NCBI GenBank assembly: GCA_949317995.1
Contig: OX439037.1
Coordinates: 72,789,762 to 72,853,761, forward strand
Reading direction: 5' to 3'
DNA: 64,000 nucleotides
From: Acholoe squamosa
Taxonomy: Eukaryota > Annelida > Polychaeta > Phyllodocida > Polynoidae
Below are positions 9,852-21,665 of this stretch, in pieces; positions within the stretch are counted from its first letter, which is position 1; every line of letters begins with the position of its first letter. The notes beneath the pieces were generated by a model. That model was not told where the DNA came from. It made no database searches and saw nothing but the letters and a program-made list of their open reading frames with translations. A program made the position numbers and the translations under genes.

Positions 9852-12800
9852 TGACCCTGTTCCATCTACAGACTGTGGCCATGTAGCGTCTATACTATAC
9901 CCTTTTATTCTACCCAAAGTTCTCATTGTGCAACATTAATGAAGATGCTTAAAACTGGAGGTCTCTGCTACAGCTGGGAAAGACTATATGAAAACAATTG
10001 CATCCAATTGCACCTGCTGTCATGTAGTCTACCTAGGTGTAAGAACAGGTGTTAATTAGGGTTTAACATACTTACACACATCTGTAGATACAGGTAGAGC
10101 AACAGGTAGATGGGTTCACATAAAAGACTTCAATACTGGGCAGAGAATACTAAAGCTGCATTGGTTACGACCAGATTTAATTGTGAATGCCTTTTCAAGG
10201 GGAGTGGTTCTTATTGAATCACAACCTTGTGGAGAAAGGGTGGAGATCCTGCCTTTGCACTTTTACCAAAGTAAGGGTTCCTTTACATCTCATATTCATT
10301 GACGCCGAGTCGGACAGTTAGTCCATGATATATTTAGCCGAAATGATGCAATCACAAACCTTATGCTCTGGTATGGCAGTATGTTAGGAAAAACCTATTT
10401 CAGGTAACCATCCCTACCTATTAAACATCGCTGACCCTAGACCCTACCTATTTCTTCATAGCATGATACCTGAAACACATGTGGCATTCTCCCCACCTCC
10501 ACTAATGCTAATAATCTAATTAATAAGGTAATATTTGAGCAGACATACCAGTGCCACTTTAATTACCAGGCCGGGAGATGTCATTGGTACCTGTGGAATG
10601 CATTAGAAATGCCTTTACTTACAATTTTCATTAGCCATCTCATACTGGTATATGTAAGCCACTGACATATAGACTCGTTGGGCAGGGAGATCTGGGCCTA
10701 TATACACCTTTATGAAAGTATAGTGGACCCACTACGGACCCCCCCCCCCTCCTTCTTATTGAGACATGTTCACAAATTATATGAATAATAAATAAAACCA
10801 TAGTGTTGTAGATTTTAATACAATAGTAGAGAATAGTTCTGTGAGACATGGCGCGGCGACTTGTAATCTTAAGTCTAGTTTCAGTTGGTCAGACAGATAG
10901 GGCATACTATCATCTGGGCTTTTGGTAGTATATAGCACAAATTCAACCTGAACTACCCACTGCAGCTAAGTACTAATAGTCTGTAGACTGTCCATTCTGC
11001 ATGCACCTCACTCAGCTGCCACAGGGACCTGTCTTATTCAATGTTCAATGCCATAGTCCACAGGTGTGTCATTATGAGTGTACACTGTCTCAGATTGCCA
11101 GGAGCCTGCTCTGCCTCCCCCCCCCCCCACACACACACCCAACTGCCAATCACTTGTAATAGTCTGTACCTCGTCACGGGCCAGTGGTCAAACCGGCCAG
11201 ATCACTCCACCTCTCTGTAGAGGGGGAGCACAGTGTAAGTACCTCGGTGTACATACATGTTTTTCAGTGTTCCACAAAAGCGTTTATATAATGAAAGGAG
11301 TAATCAAATTAATCTTTCATCACCAATAGTAGATACATATTCTGAGATAGCATTATTTCAATGTAAACTAAAAATTTTACACAGAAAAGAATGTAGCAGT
11401 TCCACAAGGTGGCCTTACATTTCAACCTCCTCTGATTTACAAAAATGCACATATGGCAACACACACTTTAGCACTGATTTCTCCATAGAGATCTTTGACA
11501 GTGAATACTTTGTTCAAATACAGAAAATATGATCCAATTGTACCATAACCCACTGAGATAAAACCTGTACTACATATATATAGTAGTTTCAAAACGAACA
11601 ATTCTAAAACAAAGGCTACAGGGATGCATTTCTGAATCTTAAAATGCTCTAATGCTAATCTGCCATAGGGCTCCAAATGATGAAATGTCTTATCTGCGAA
11701 TAAAATCAAAAGTATGAGATATATTCTGAAAATTCCTTCACTGATAAGTAAAGTACACACACTGTTGTTATTACATTAGAATAGTGAGCAGGAATAGTCC
11801 ATAGCAGAAGAGCCACAAACAAAAATAGATTGCAAGGCCTCCCTATCCCTTACACCGTGGCGACTGTGAACCATACACTAGTCTACTCATCTCACGAGTA
11901 GTACTCACTAGTCGCCGCGCTAATAATAAAGGTAGGGAGCAAAACAGTACGTAGAGATATTGAAAAGCAAGTTAAGCTGAATATAGGGTAGGTTTAATGA
12001 TGAGGAAGAACTATTCATTCAGGAGGTTCTGTATAATGATGAGAATACGTTTATCCTGACATCGTATGTAATTCAAGAACTTATCTATGAAAATAACCAA
12101 CTCAAATATGCTGACAACAACATTTCTATGCCATGAGAAGGGCGGATGTCAAGCACACGCCGTGTTTTTCAAAACAGGTAGAAGAATGGTTATTTCTAGC
12201 GCATTCATGGGTTACGCCCTATGGGAAACGAGCGAAAAAAGAAAAGCTGATAGGAGTATAAGAAAGTGAGCTGACATATAGATTCCTAAAATAGAGTAGA
12301 TAGAATTGTGCATTCAATATATAAGAAAACAAAAAGGTGTGTTGGTTTTACCTGAGTACTTGGTAAGAGTCTGAACGGCCTGTATCCTGACAAGGCTGTA
12401 TATTGACCGGTCTGTATCTTGACATCTGACATCAGAAGCTATGCTAAGAGTAGAACGTCATATATCAAATTATTGAGACACATTATTAAGAGTCCTCAAT
12501 ATTACTAGGTTGCATTCATCATCAGCACCTTAATTGGGCATGTCAGCGTACCTAGTGGATACCGAATTATTCACCTTCACTAATGTACGCTCCATCCTTT
12601 CTGCTTGCACAAGCTGAGTACTCATTCAAGACTAATAGGCAAGGGTATAATTTCAGGACGATTGCATCCCGGCATAAATTGAAGACCGATTAAACAGGTA
12701 AATATTGTGTATAAATCTCTGCATAAAAAAGCCATCCATTGCACTGTATTTTTCCGCTAAGTGCCAATTCTTACAGTCTTAGTATTGCTCGGTTCAAACC

Positions 12801-13555
12801 CGACATCTTACCATAACTGTTGATATCCCCACTATAGACCTACACTTCATCTGTTAGTTATATGATAAACTAATTGTGTCTTCTCCAGTAATTATTCAAG
12901 CTTACTCAAGAACAATTAGAAGATGCGAGCAGTATTCTTCCATATACCCCCCCCCCAACCAATACACACCCTAGTCCCTCCCCACCACCCCCACCCCCAC
13001 CCAACCCAAATGGTAAAAATAAATAAAGGAAAAAGAAAAAAGAATGGACAGTTTGACTGAGAGGTGGGCCACAGGTGGGTAACTTGAACCCAAATGGAGA
13101 AATCGGACTCAACCACTTCATGGGTATGTGCCCAGCGGCATTATCAAGCCATGTTTTACCCAACAAAAAGACTGCCACTGAAAACCTACTTAAGGAGTGT
13201 ATATTGTTCTCAGTTTGCAAATCTTTATCTCCCAAGCCGACACCGTTAAGTGAACGGAAGGGATAGTAGTTTTCATGGAAGGTTTAATTATTTTGCCTTA
13301 GGCTAAACCCAGTTAAAACTTCTAGTTGTGGATTTGGTTGGTTGTATAGTTCACATCACTGACTTAAATAAATACCTGGTTTAAAGGAAGAGGTGCTCCC
13401 ATGTGAGTTCTTGAGCTATCTCACGAGTCGGACACTTTAGTCTATTCTGCTTTATAAAGGCGTTATATACGATATTTCAATCTCCACCATATATGTAAAA
13501 TGACACTAGAAAGAACTACTTCAGCCGCTACAACATAGTCATAGTGATGTGTGAA
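9852..13555. other. Long unassigned non-coding stretch
   Basis: No gene, RNA or transposon was recognised. It has homopolymer and low-complexity tracts: a C run near 10741, C/CA-rich sequence near 11115-11140, and a C-rich/CCACCC block at about 12947-13005. Open frames here are short and low in complexity. Confidence 0.4.
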
Positions 13556-13651
13556 AATACCTTGTATACATCCTCTGCTTATCTATCTGAAAGTTAGAAG
13601 GCAAAATACCTTGCATACATCCTCTGCTTATCTATCTGAAAGTTAGAAGGC
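13556..13651 (+). repeat. Two-copy 47-bp tandem duplication
   Basis: AAAATACCTTG(T/C)ATACATCC... through GAAAGTTAGAAGGC occurs twice head to tail with a single substitution. The near identity points to a recent duplication. Confidence 0.9.
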
Positions 13652-14440
13652 AGACCTATATGTTTCAAACTCCTCACCCATCCTAATACCAAACCAGTCG
13701 GTGGTTGGTTCATGGGGTATTTACCCTAGTATAGATTTATAACCCTCAGCATACAACATATAGTGGAAGGTGGAAGGTCTAACATTGAGAGGTAGCTAGC
13801 CTTAGAGTAGTCATATACAGCAGGGAATCAAATGGTACCCCCACCCTACACCCTAATTGTAGATGGTGCAGACGGTAGGTGACCAGTGCATGGAGTGGTG
13901 CTATCAGGTAAGGCTGATGGATCCTTGCGAGTCAATATTGAAAGGCAAAGTCGTGGAATGAATGTCATGGAATATCAAGAAAGGTTAATTATCGATAAGT
14001 CAGGAAAGGCCACTGAAAATGAGAAATTTAATTTCTGATAATGAAATAAGTCCATACCTTCCCCCCTGCTATGGCAGAAATTTTACGTGGGGCCTTACCT
14101 TTATTGTGTCAAAAAATATATAATTGTATCAGGGAAAATCTTAAGTTCTCTAATGGTGGAAGGTCATGAAGTGAGATAAAATGTCAGTCTGCTAATTATG
14201 TGGGAACAGAAGAGTTACCGTTGGCAGGGTGTGCGTGTATGTGGATATACGATACTGCAAGGACAGGAGGTGTTTGCCTGCAGCGGTTGGCTGCCTCACT
14301 CTGGTGGATGGCTTTTACAGAGGTGTTGGTACTTTTTTATATACTACTTATTTATGTATACGCCTTTCTATACTACTTTACACCATACATGTATACTCAC
14401 TGGTATGAATCTACCTGTTACACACTCTCACCCCACTACC

Positions 14441-14700
14441 GTAGCCCTCTAAGGGCCAAATTGTGTATTAAAGCACCAATGCACATCGGTGTTCTTGATA
14501 CATGAATGCAGACCTGGGAGTCACTAGTTCCTCATGGTTGCATTTCTGATTCATGCTGGTCTTTTAAGGTTGATGTATACTCTCCAGGATGGTCGGCATG
14601 ATAGACCAATGCATAGTGTTGGTTAGCAGACTCGCCAGTGTTGCTTCTTGATTCTTGATGACAAAGGCACATGCATCCCTTAGGCTTAGAGGGTTTAACC
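14441..14700. mobile_element. Foldback MITE, highly degenerate
   Basis: It starts GTAGCCCTCTAAGGGCC and ends near TTAGAGGGTTTAACC, matching the CCCTCTAA ends of the family. Between them GGTCGGCATGATAGACCAAT and GACTCGCCAGTGTTGC are recognisable. The boundaries are tentative. Confidence 0.45.
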
Positions 14701-15560
14701 TGCCACCCCGGGAGATGGGGAAGAAAGGTTTTACTGCATTGACACCTGAGTGTGTGCGCATGTGGACGCGCAGGCGCACTGAGACAAGTATTGAACCCCC
14801 TCATATGCATAACTTGTGTTTGTGGTTCAACATGTAGTTGTCGCGTAAAAGTGGAATATGATCGAGCGTCTCTGCGTCATGTCGTCTACTTTTCTTAACA
14901 GACGACATTTTGATTTCCACATTACTATGTTAATCCCCAATGGAGTTGCTTGCGTCTGAGGGAAGTATACGTGGGAGTGTCTGTGAATTGTTGCCATTTG
15001 GAAAGAGGCATTTTGAGAATTGTGATTTGGATAATAGCCGTGCAAACATTTGCTCTCTGCGTTGGTGTGCTATGTATGTTGCACCTGCCAAGTTCTAATT
15101 GCATTATGGGTTGTGTCCCATGCATGGCATTCCGCAAAGGAGCAGATATCAACACTACTATGACTATCTATATCACTTCAGGCTTCAACAGTTTTGGCTT
15201 GTAATGTAACACCATCAAGAGAGACCAGGCAGTGTGATTGTAAACATGTACCGTAGAAAATCTATATCTATATATTACACTAGTGGACTACTAGTAGCAC
15301 TCAGAGCTAACAGCTCAATAGAATTGTACACAACGTATGCAAAATATGAGACATCCCCTAACAACCACTGAAAAAAGAAGACACCCTGTTAACAGTAGGG
15401 CACAGATTCGATTCATCCAAATGCACTGACCACACATTTATCATGAATCGTGACCTCGCTGACACATACTATCCACATATAACGACATTGTATCTACTCA
15501 ACCTTTGATAAGGAGTGATAAGACTCGATACCATCAGATAACACATCAAAAACTCCCTGT
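14701..15560. other. Unassigned spacer
   Basis: No recognised features. Overlapping open frames occur on both strands (14827-15204), with none favoured over another. Confidence 0.35.
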
Positions 15561-15584
15561 CCTGACCCTCCTCCCGGTCCTACT

Positions 15585-15746
15585 CGATCCAGGCTCTATG
15601 GCGGGTGGATTATTGCCAGTGGTTCCGCCGGCGGCGGTGATGAAGGGATCTGATTGATCGACGTTCAACTTCTGCACATGCGCACAACGCACAGACGCCG
15701 CAAACTGGCACGCCGCCTACTGGCACATCTCAGAGAGGGCCAGGTA
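15585..15746 (+). promoter_or_regulatory. GC-richer patch, possible 5' non-coding exon
   Basis: This short stretch is clearly richer in CpG than its flanks, with CCGCCGGCGGCGG, GCGCACAACGCACAGACGCC and ACGCCGCC. It ends GAGGGCCAG|GTAAAGG, which fits a 5' splice site at 15746. The only ATG-initiated frame within it is very short (MAGGLLPVVPPAAVMKGSD then stop), so it is more likely untranslated leader or promoter than coding. It lies about 700 bp upstream of the candidate first coding exon at 16466. The functional role is inference. Confidence 0.25.
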
Positions 15747-16465
15747 AAGGTTCGATACACACAGGAGCACGTCCTCCTCCCCTCTCACCTTGTCATTCTC
15801 ACCTGTGTAACTACAGTTATAATGGCCGCGATAAGGATCTCAGCTTATTAGATTGGATCTACCTTCACTTCAGAGAGTGTAGGGAAGTGGTTTATATGGG
15901 GAGCTCATTACTATAGGTGCGCTGGAGTTTGGGACAACTTCTACTAATGCTCCATGGTGCCATACCTGTTGTACATATACACCTGTCTGTGGATTAGTTA
16001 TGGAGAGGTTGTCTGTGAGCAACTCGGTGTGACCTTGGTAATGAGAAACTCATTGTAAAGGAGGTGAAGATTTATTAACCCGATCCTTGTCACTTCCAAG
16101 AAACACAAGATCTATAAGAGTCTCAGACATCTTTTTGGGTGAATCCCAGGCAGTCTTCTTAATATCTAGAAGATACACCTGAGATGTCTTCTACTAAGAG
16201 AGCCAGTGTGCTTGTCATGCTTTCCTTTGGGTGTGATAGCTTGAATATAAAAGAATGTTGATGGCGTATATAAAAATTAACACATTCAGGACTTCACTTT
16301 GGACTCTTTACACCCAGGGATATACATTAATTAAGGCATCATGGACAAGAAATAAGAACTGTCCCGGATAATATCTGGACTAGCACTGGTCAGTTAAGTA
16401 AGAAGCCTGTCTTTGATCAACTTGAGCTGCTCCCCAATTGTTTAAATATACACTTGGAGTTCAAT

Positions 16466-16526
16466 ATGTTTCGAAGGAAGAAATACCTGGTGGAGGAGTC
16501 AAGGGAGCGCAGCCAGTCAGACCCAG
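16466..16526 (+). CDS. Candidate short first coding exon
   Basis: An ATG with A at -3 opens a strongly basic then acidic/serine sequence of 20 codons (MFRRKKYLVEESRERSQSDP) plus one base. It is followed at once by a good 5' splice site, CCCAG|GTAATG. The charged, stop-free content and the donor placement are what one expects of a small N-terminal coding exon. It ends in phase 1. The large exon at 61241 needs two bases to complete a codon and then continues in the frame of its long open frame, so the two would join without a frame break (a one-in-three chance by luck). The two are 44.7 kb apart, with no convincing + strand exon between them that I can see. The motif RERSQSDP resembles the basic-serine motifs of the large exon. 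Function is unknown, and the short length makes a chance match possible. Confidence 0.35.
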
Positions 16527-17020
16527 GTAATGTAATGAGAAATACTCTGAATATTTCAATTAAACCCCTAAACAAGGTACCATATCTTGGTGCTATATCT
16601 AGTGAAAATGTAATGTTTAATTCAAAGGTATGATCAGAAGTCCAGTAATAGGATCAATTATTCGGAAACCCTGTTTAGCATATACATTGTCATTGAGTAC
16701 ATGACTTTTCTGAGTCGCAACACATATATAATACACACGAGAAAAGTATGTTAGAAGTGTAAATGATTCATATAGATACTAGTGTGTGGCTTAGATTGAG
16801 AATGAACAGTGCTGCTCAGTGATTGTGCATGGCAGATGTGTGATGAACATATATTTTAGAGCAATGTGTGCTGTGGTTCTCTAAAGAAGATGAGAATTTG
16901 TTTCTTGTCTAAACCAAATATTCATTGATCTCTATTGGTATATTTGACCTGTATCTATATAGATACCAATGCAAATTTTGTTTTCTTCAGAACATGTATA
17001 CGCCTTAGGCTATGAGTATA
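16527..17020. other. Non-coding stretch after the candidate exon
   Basis: AT-rich, with nothing recognised. It may be the start of a long intron if the exon at 16466 is real. Confidence 0.35.
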
Positions 17021-17021
17021 G

Positions 17022-17200
17022 GGGCCATCCATAAATGACGTCATGCACAATTTGACCTCTTTTGACCTCCCCCCCCTCCCCCCATGTCATGTTTTTTTTT
17101 TGCCAATTTGCCAATGCTGAGGGTATACGGAAAATTTATTTCATCATGTTGGGCCAGACCCCACTCCCCCCTTCAGCATGACGTCATTTGTGGATGGCCC
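17022..17200. mobile_element. MITE with 25-bp ends carrying TGACGTCA
   Basis: The 179-bp element starts GGGCCATCCATAAATGACG and ends ACGTCATTTGTGGATGGCCC. The terminal inverted repeats are about 25 bp with one mismatch (CATAAATG versus CACAAATG). Each end includes the palindrome TGACGTCA. The interior is low complexity (C runs and a T run) with no coding capacity. I recall similar GGGCC(A/G)TCCATAAAT ends from MITEs in various animal genomes, but I cannot assign a superfamily here. No clear target duplication could be read. Confidence 0.75.
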
Positions 17201-17678
17201 AGAACTGCTATAGTACTTAGTCATTGTCGGCTAGTGATGTAAATATGAATATAGAATAAACTGTGTATATGATGCTCATCATAATGAAACTATGAACATT
17301 AGACAGAAAGGGGGCCCTGCACAGGGGGCTATGGATAACCCACTCATATTATGTCTTAGTGTTATCATTTTGATCCCCATCAGTATATAAGTGAGTACAA
17401 GTATGAGGCCACTTGGTATCCTGTAGGTAGAGTGTGATAACGGTCGATTAGGGCTTGGTGAGAAGGCTAGTCACCACCACTAGGATCTGAATAATAGATG
17501 ATACTACCACCACCACTACCTAGTAGTAAATAATTCATTTAATCACAACCAGAGGTCTTCTGCCGCCTCCAGGAATCAGTCAAACTGAGGTATACAGATA
17601 TATAATTATATCCAAAAATTTATGAAAATTTCAGCATCAAAATACAAAACCAGTGAATGAGCGGTATTTACCATTTTG
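17201..17678. other. Unassigned spacer
   Basis: It has a short ACCACCACTA-type microsatellite near 17472-17520 and otherwise nothing recognised. Confidence 0.35.
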
Positions 17679-17739
17679 AATTGAGTCATGCAGGCCTAAG
17701 GTGGGGGTGGGCAGTATGTCAAGCCAAATGGGTAATCTT

Positions 17740-18703
17740 CACAAAAACCCGGTTTTTGGTGCAAAAGGCATGGTCTTTGTCCAAATACTTTATCTTTGCA
17801 TGCAAAGACTGGGTTTTTGCACCAAAAACCTGGTTTTTGCACCAAAACCCAGATTTTTGTACCAAAAACTCGGTCTTTGCACCCTAAGACCAGGTTATTT
17901 AACCTAAAACTAAATTTTAACTCAGAAACCATGCTTTTGTGCCTAATGACTGAGTCTTAGTGCCTAAAACCGGGGTTTAGTAACTAAAACTTAGTTTTTG
18001 TCCTCAAAGTAGGGGTTGTACAAAGACTGGGTTTCTTTGCCATTAATCCCAAGTTTTTCTTCCAAAGTATAGGTTACATACCAGAACCCCTACTTTGGTA
18101 ACAAAGCATGGGTAACAGTGTACCAAAACCAGGTTTTTGTAGAAAAAACAAATGTCTGGGTATTTCTGTATTGGAGGGAGTGACCAAGTGACCTGGTTTA
18201 TGGGAGGAGAGGGGGAAGGGAGATCAATGCACGGGTATTGCAACCCCTGCTTTGACAATAACCAAGTTTTCGTACAATAACAGGGTCTTTGGTGAACAAC
18301 CAGACACGGACACAAAAACCCAGCTTTTGCCTGTAAAAACCAAGACACAGACAAAAACCTGGTTTTTGGATAAAAATCTGGGTTCTTGACCTTTAAACCA
18401 AGATTATATCCTCAATGCTTGGGTAATAAATCAAAGACCAGGCACAAAAACTCGGTTTTTTCCTCTAAAACCCAGTTTTTGCCTCAAAAGCCCAGTTTTA
18501 GTCTTAAATATCGGGTCTTCACATGCAAAATCCAAGTTTATGCACATGGCACGTATTCTAGGATCAAAAACTGAGTTTTTGAGTGCAAAAACCCAGTTTT
18601 TGTCCTGGAAACCTAGATTTTGGCAAAAAGTTTTTGGTCCAAAAACTCAGTTTTTGCCAGCAAAAACCGGGACCTTGAGTCAAAAACCAGTTTTTTTTGT
18701 CAA
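17740..18703. repeat. Degenerate array of ~20-bp palindromic units
   Basis: Nearly 1 kb is built from a short unit with internal dyad symmetry, consensus about CAAAAACC-N-GGTTTTTG followed by a 3-6 bp spacer such as CACC or CCT. Clear examples are CAAAAACCCGGTTTTTG at 17743, CCAAAAACCTGGTTTTTG near 17823, and CCAAAAACTCAGTTTTTG near 18640. Units range from near-perfect to heavily mutated, yet most retain the symmetry, so the reverse complement of the array is also the array. A unique-looking stretch near 18155-18235 (GGGAGGAGAGGGGGAAGG) interrupts it. Open frames in both directions (KTRFLVQK-like and WFLHQNP-like) are repeat translations. No known family was recognised. Confidence 0.8.
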
Positions 18704-18867
18704 GTTTACCCAATCAGTTTGCCATAGGGCGGAGGGTAGACACCTTACACCCAAAATCCACTAGGTGTCTGTTGACATAATATAGGGTTTATATCGCCCA
18801 CTTGTTTGAGAGAGGCGATTTTGGGTGTTAGGAGCCTTATGAAACTTAGTAATAGTTTTGGACCACC

Positions 18868-18930
18868 TTCCTTGGTCGTCATGATGCACAAATGTAGTGC
18901 TGGCAACTCGTCAGCAAATTATCTCATAGA
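18868..18930. mobile_element. Fragment of the foldback MITE
   Basis: CTTGGTCGTCATGATGCAC and AATGTAGTGCTGGCAACTCG match the left hairpin arm of the 71-260 family. The right half is missing. Confidence 0.45.
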
Positions 18931-18974
18931 CCTGGCGAATCAATCGCATACCACACTTACATTCAGGGATAAAA

Positions 18975-19045
18975 GAGGAAGCGATATTCGCACGGGTATC
19001 CCGTGAGAATAACACTCCTATTCGCACGGGATTTTCTAGTACACA
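18975..19045. repeat. Small palindrome cluster
   Basis: TATTCGCACGGG, then TATCCCGTGAGAATA, then TATTCGCACGGGATTTTC form overlapping inverted and direct copies of one short word. The meaning is unknown. Confidence 0.4.
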
Positions 19046-19469
19046 TGACTTAGAATTCTGGGAAACAGGGTTCCATGAGAAGTTCTGGAAAACGGGACTG
19101 CACAGCAATTCTGGGAAATGGCCATGCTAGTATCATCAGCCAGATGAAAGTCTTCAGGGTTTTCCCTGATTTCAGGGATTTCCAAGATGTGAAGGCATAT
19201 ATACATAAATTTGTATTCCGTAAAGAGTATTCCATGGGTTGTGAGAGGGCATTGCCGGGATTTTTGAGCTTACTCACCTTCATGCCAGTACAAAAGGGCT
19301 GACATGTTGAAACAGTGAATACTACATGGCTGCAATCAAAAGGGTTGATATACATGTACTTTATGAATCAGACGTACACAACTTCGTCCAAAAGTCTTGG
19401 CATGGTACAAGACTCAAGAGTTAATAACTTCTCATCCTTCCATGACAAGATTCGGAGTACTGTCCCATC

Positions 19470-19765
19470 AAGGCCAAACTCCTGCACCATGTCAACGTCT
19501 TTGTATTGAGTCATCACTCTTGCACTTGTCAACCCTTTTGGATTGAGTCATGCAGGCCTAACTCTTGCACTTGTCAACCCTTTCAGATTGAGTCATGCAG
19601 GCCTAACTTTTGCACTTGTCAACCCTTTCGGATTGAGTCATGCAGGCCGAACTCTTGCAGCATGTCAGCGTCTTTGGATTGAGTCATGCAGGCCTAACTC
19701 TTGCACTTTTTAACCCTTTTGGATAGAGTCATGCCGGTCTAACTCTTGTTGTTAATCCTTTTCGG
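19470..19765 (+). repeat. ~45-bp tandem repeat, about six units
   Basis: The landmark GGATTGAGTCATGCAGGCCT recurs at about 19540, 19585, 19630, 19676 and 19721 (spacing 45-46), with an earlier variant TGTATTGAGTCATC near 19503. The rest of each unit is AACTCTTGCACTTGTCAACC. The same landmark occurs singly at about 17679-17698, just before the palindromic array. Confidence 0.9.
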
Positions 19766-20640
19766 TGCAGGAAGATGAGCAAGGTGGCAGGGATTGGAAG
19801 CCCTATGGAGCTCTTTGTTAAACGAATATCTAAATGTTGTGGGACCCTGAGAATTGTACACATACAGGATAGTGCCAGGAGAAGTGTCGTCCATTTACCG
19901 CATCCTTACAATCAACTCGATATTCTGTGATCCTTCACTGAAATCACTTGAATGAGATGGTCTACGTGATGTGAGACATGTATGAGCAGTCTGCTCTCTT
20001 TGGTGCATGAACCGCAATGTGCTCACGTGACCTGAAGAAGATACCTATCGAACCCCTCAACTCATCTCATTTCATCAGCAGACAATTGATTCACCTGTCT
20101 ATATCCCTATATTATACAGGTATTAATGATCTTCCGTCCTCTATCATGATAGTTAACAATTATAGAGAGCTTTTGTTAGAAATGCAAGCCTCACATGCGG
20201 ATCTTCCATGCAGGTCTTTGTCTTAATGGGTTTTATTGAACTTAACTGAAAATATGTCCTTCTGTCGTCTTGATGCTTTAAAGAAAAACCCTACCCTATT
20301 TTGGTGATAGCATATTTTGATGATGTCAGGTTTGACAAAATGCATCACAATTGTACCTACTTTGCACTGTAAGGGTGAAAATAAATGTTCTCTGTAGGTT
20401 TTGCTCTGTTGTACATTGTTATTTCCCCTTGACAAATATCAATATATAACCTAACGGAAGGTTCCTGTGCAGTATCATTATTATTCAGTGACCATAGTCA
20501 CTGAAAAGTTGATAGTACAGAAGAACAACGAATTTCTAGGACATGCTTCTGGGTCTTAGAATTATTTTGTTTTTGTGGCCCATAGGCTTAACCACTAGAG
20601 TTAAACCTGAAACGCTAGCCCCAGTATAAGGCACGTCTAT
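19766..20640. other. Unassigned spacer
   Basis: No gene or repeat was recognised. Open frames of 69-70 codons overlap near 20017-20435 without supporting features. Confidence 0.35.
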
Positions 20641-20650
20641 GTAGGTCTGT

Positions 20651-20938
20651 GTGTACTGCCTGGTCATACCTCAGCAGTGTCAGATAGCCAGTACCTTGAA
20701 TTATAATACATGAACAATTACCTGACTGCGTCTGGGTCGTGTGTACTGCCTGGTCATTCCTCAACAGTGTCAGATAGCTAGCATTATATAGATGAACAAC
20801 AATCTAGCTGCGTCTGGGCCATGTGTACTGCCTGGTCACGCCTCAACAGTGTCAGATAGCCAGTACATTGAATTATATACATGAACAACGACCTGGCTGC
20901 GTCTGGGCCGTGTGTACTGCTTGGTCACGCCTCAACAG
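20651..20938 (+). repeat. ~88-bp tandem repeat, left part of split array
   Basis: GTGTACTGCCTGGTCA starts units at about 20651, 20741, 20823 and 20912. Units continue CCTCAACAGTGTCAGATAGCC, then GATGAACAAC, then GCTGCGTCTGGGCC. The fourth unit breaks off after CCTCAACAGTA, where a foreign segment starts. Confidence 0.9.
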
Positions 20939-21665
20939 TAAGGGCATAGTTAACCATTATGGGTTCACGAGGTGATTCTATCTTCAGATAAGAAGCATGA
21001 GGCCGGAGGCCAAATGCTTCTTATCTAGACGATAGAATCACCGAGTGAACCCATAATGGTCAACTATGGCGTTTATACCATGGTTTCCACCATAAGATTA
21101 AATGTATTCACCTTAAAAAGCCATTAAAATCAATGTCATTTGTTGCGAGTCAACGTAATCCGTCCTCCGCCATCTTGGTTTCTCGGCGAGACGACAAGAT
21201 TGCCTGGATGCAAAATGTTACGTCAGCGTGTGTCCTACAGGCATTGTCATAGAGCTACCGCTGGTAAGGAGTGCGCACGATGGCCAGAATTCCCTTAGAG
21301 CATATGCCAAAGTGACAACTTGTGTCTCGTTGCGGTAAACAATCCATCCGCTACGCAGTCAACATGACGGCGAAAATTTCGCTCGATTCGATTTTTATAT
21401 CATCAATCATGTTACATATACATGTCAAATCATGGCAAATTAAAGGTAGGTGATAGAATATAATGTCAAGATTCATCATGTGTAGCCATTAAGCTTCTAA
21501 TGCTATGGTTTTTTTAATATCGAATTAAATTCTTTGATGTCAATTTGCTGTCACATCGTCTTGTCTCAAGTGTCAACATGGGTTCATTTAGCGCATACTA
21601 TTCAAACTTCAATATCCGCTCCAGGCACCGTAAAATCATTCAAGAACGTGATAACCATGGTATAA
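20939..21665. mobile_element. ~725-bp foldback insertion splitting the 88-bp array
   Basis: The repeat unit is interrupted after CAACAG and resumes at GTCAGATAGCC near 21667, so the intervening 0.7 kb is an insertion. It opens with a 124-bp inverted repeat (20945-21068). A second inverted pair, TTATACCATGGTT at 21073 and AACCATGGTATAA at 21653-21665, brackets the rest. The interior has no long open frame. It is a non-autonomous inverted-repeat element of unknown superfamily, and possibly two nested elements. Confidence 0.7.
20945..21068. repeat. Large hairpin, ~60-bp arms
   Basis: The left arm starts CATAGTTAACCATTATGGG and the right arm ends CCCATAATGGTCAACTATG. The inner part TAAGAAGCAT pairs with ATGCTTCTTA around a GGCCGGAGGCC centre. 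Mismatches are few. Confidence 0.9.

Noticed and set aside
12780..12815. GGTTCAAACCC word resembling a tRNA B box
   Set aside because: No matching A box, acceptor stem or anticodon arm could be folded from the surrounding bases.
17740..18703. CRISPR-like array of short palindromic repeats
   Set aside because: The repeats are degenerate, the spacers are only a few bases, there are no cas genes, and the sequence is eukaryotic.
17657..18764. Open frames on both strands across the palindromic array
   Set aside because: Low-complexity F/K/Q/N-rich translations arise from the A/T-rich repeat unit and appear symmetrically on both strands.
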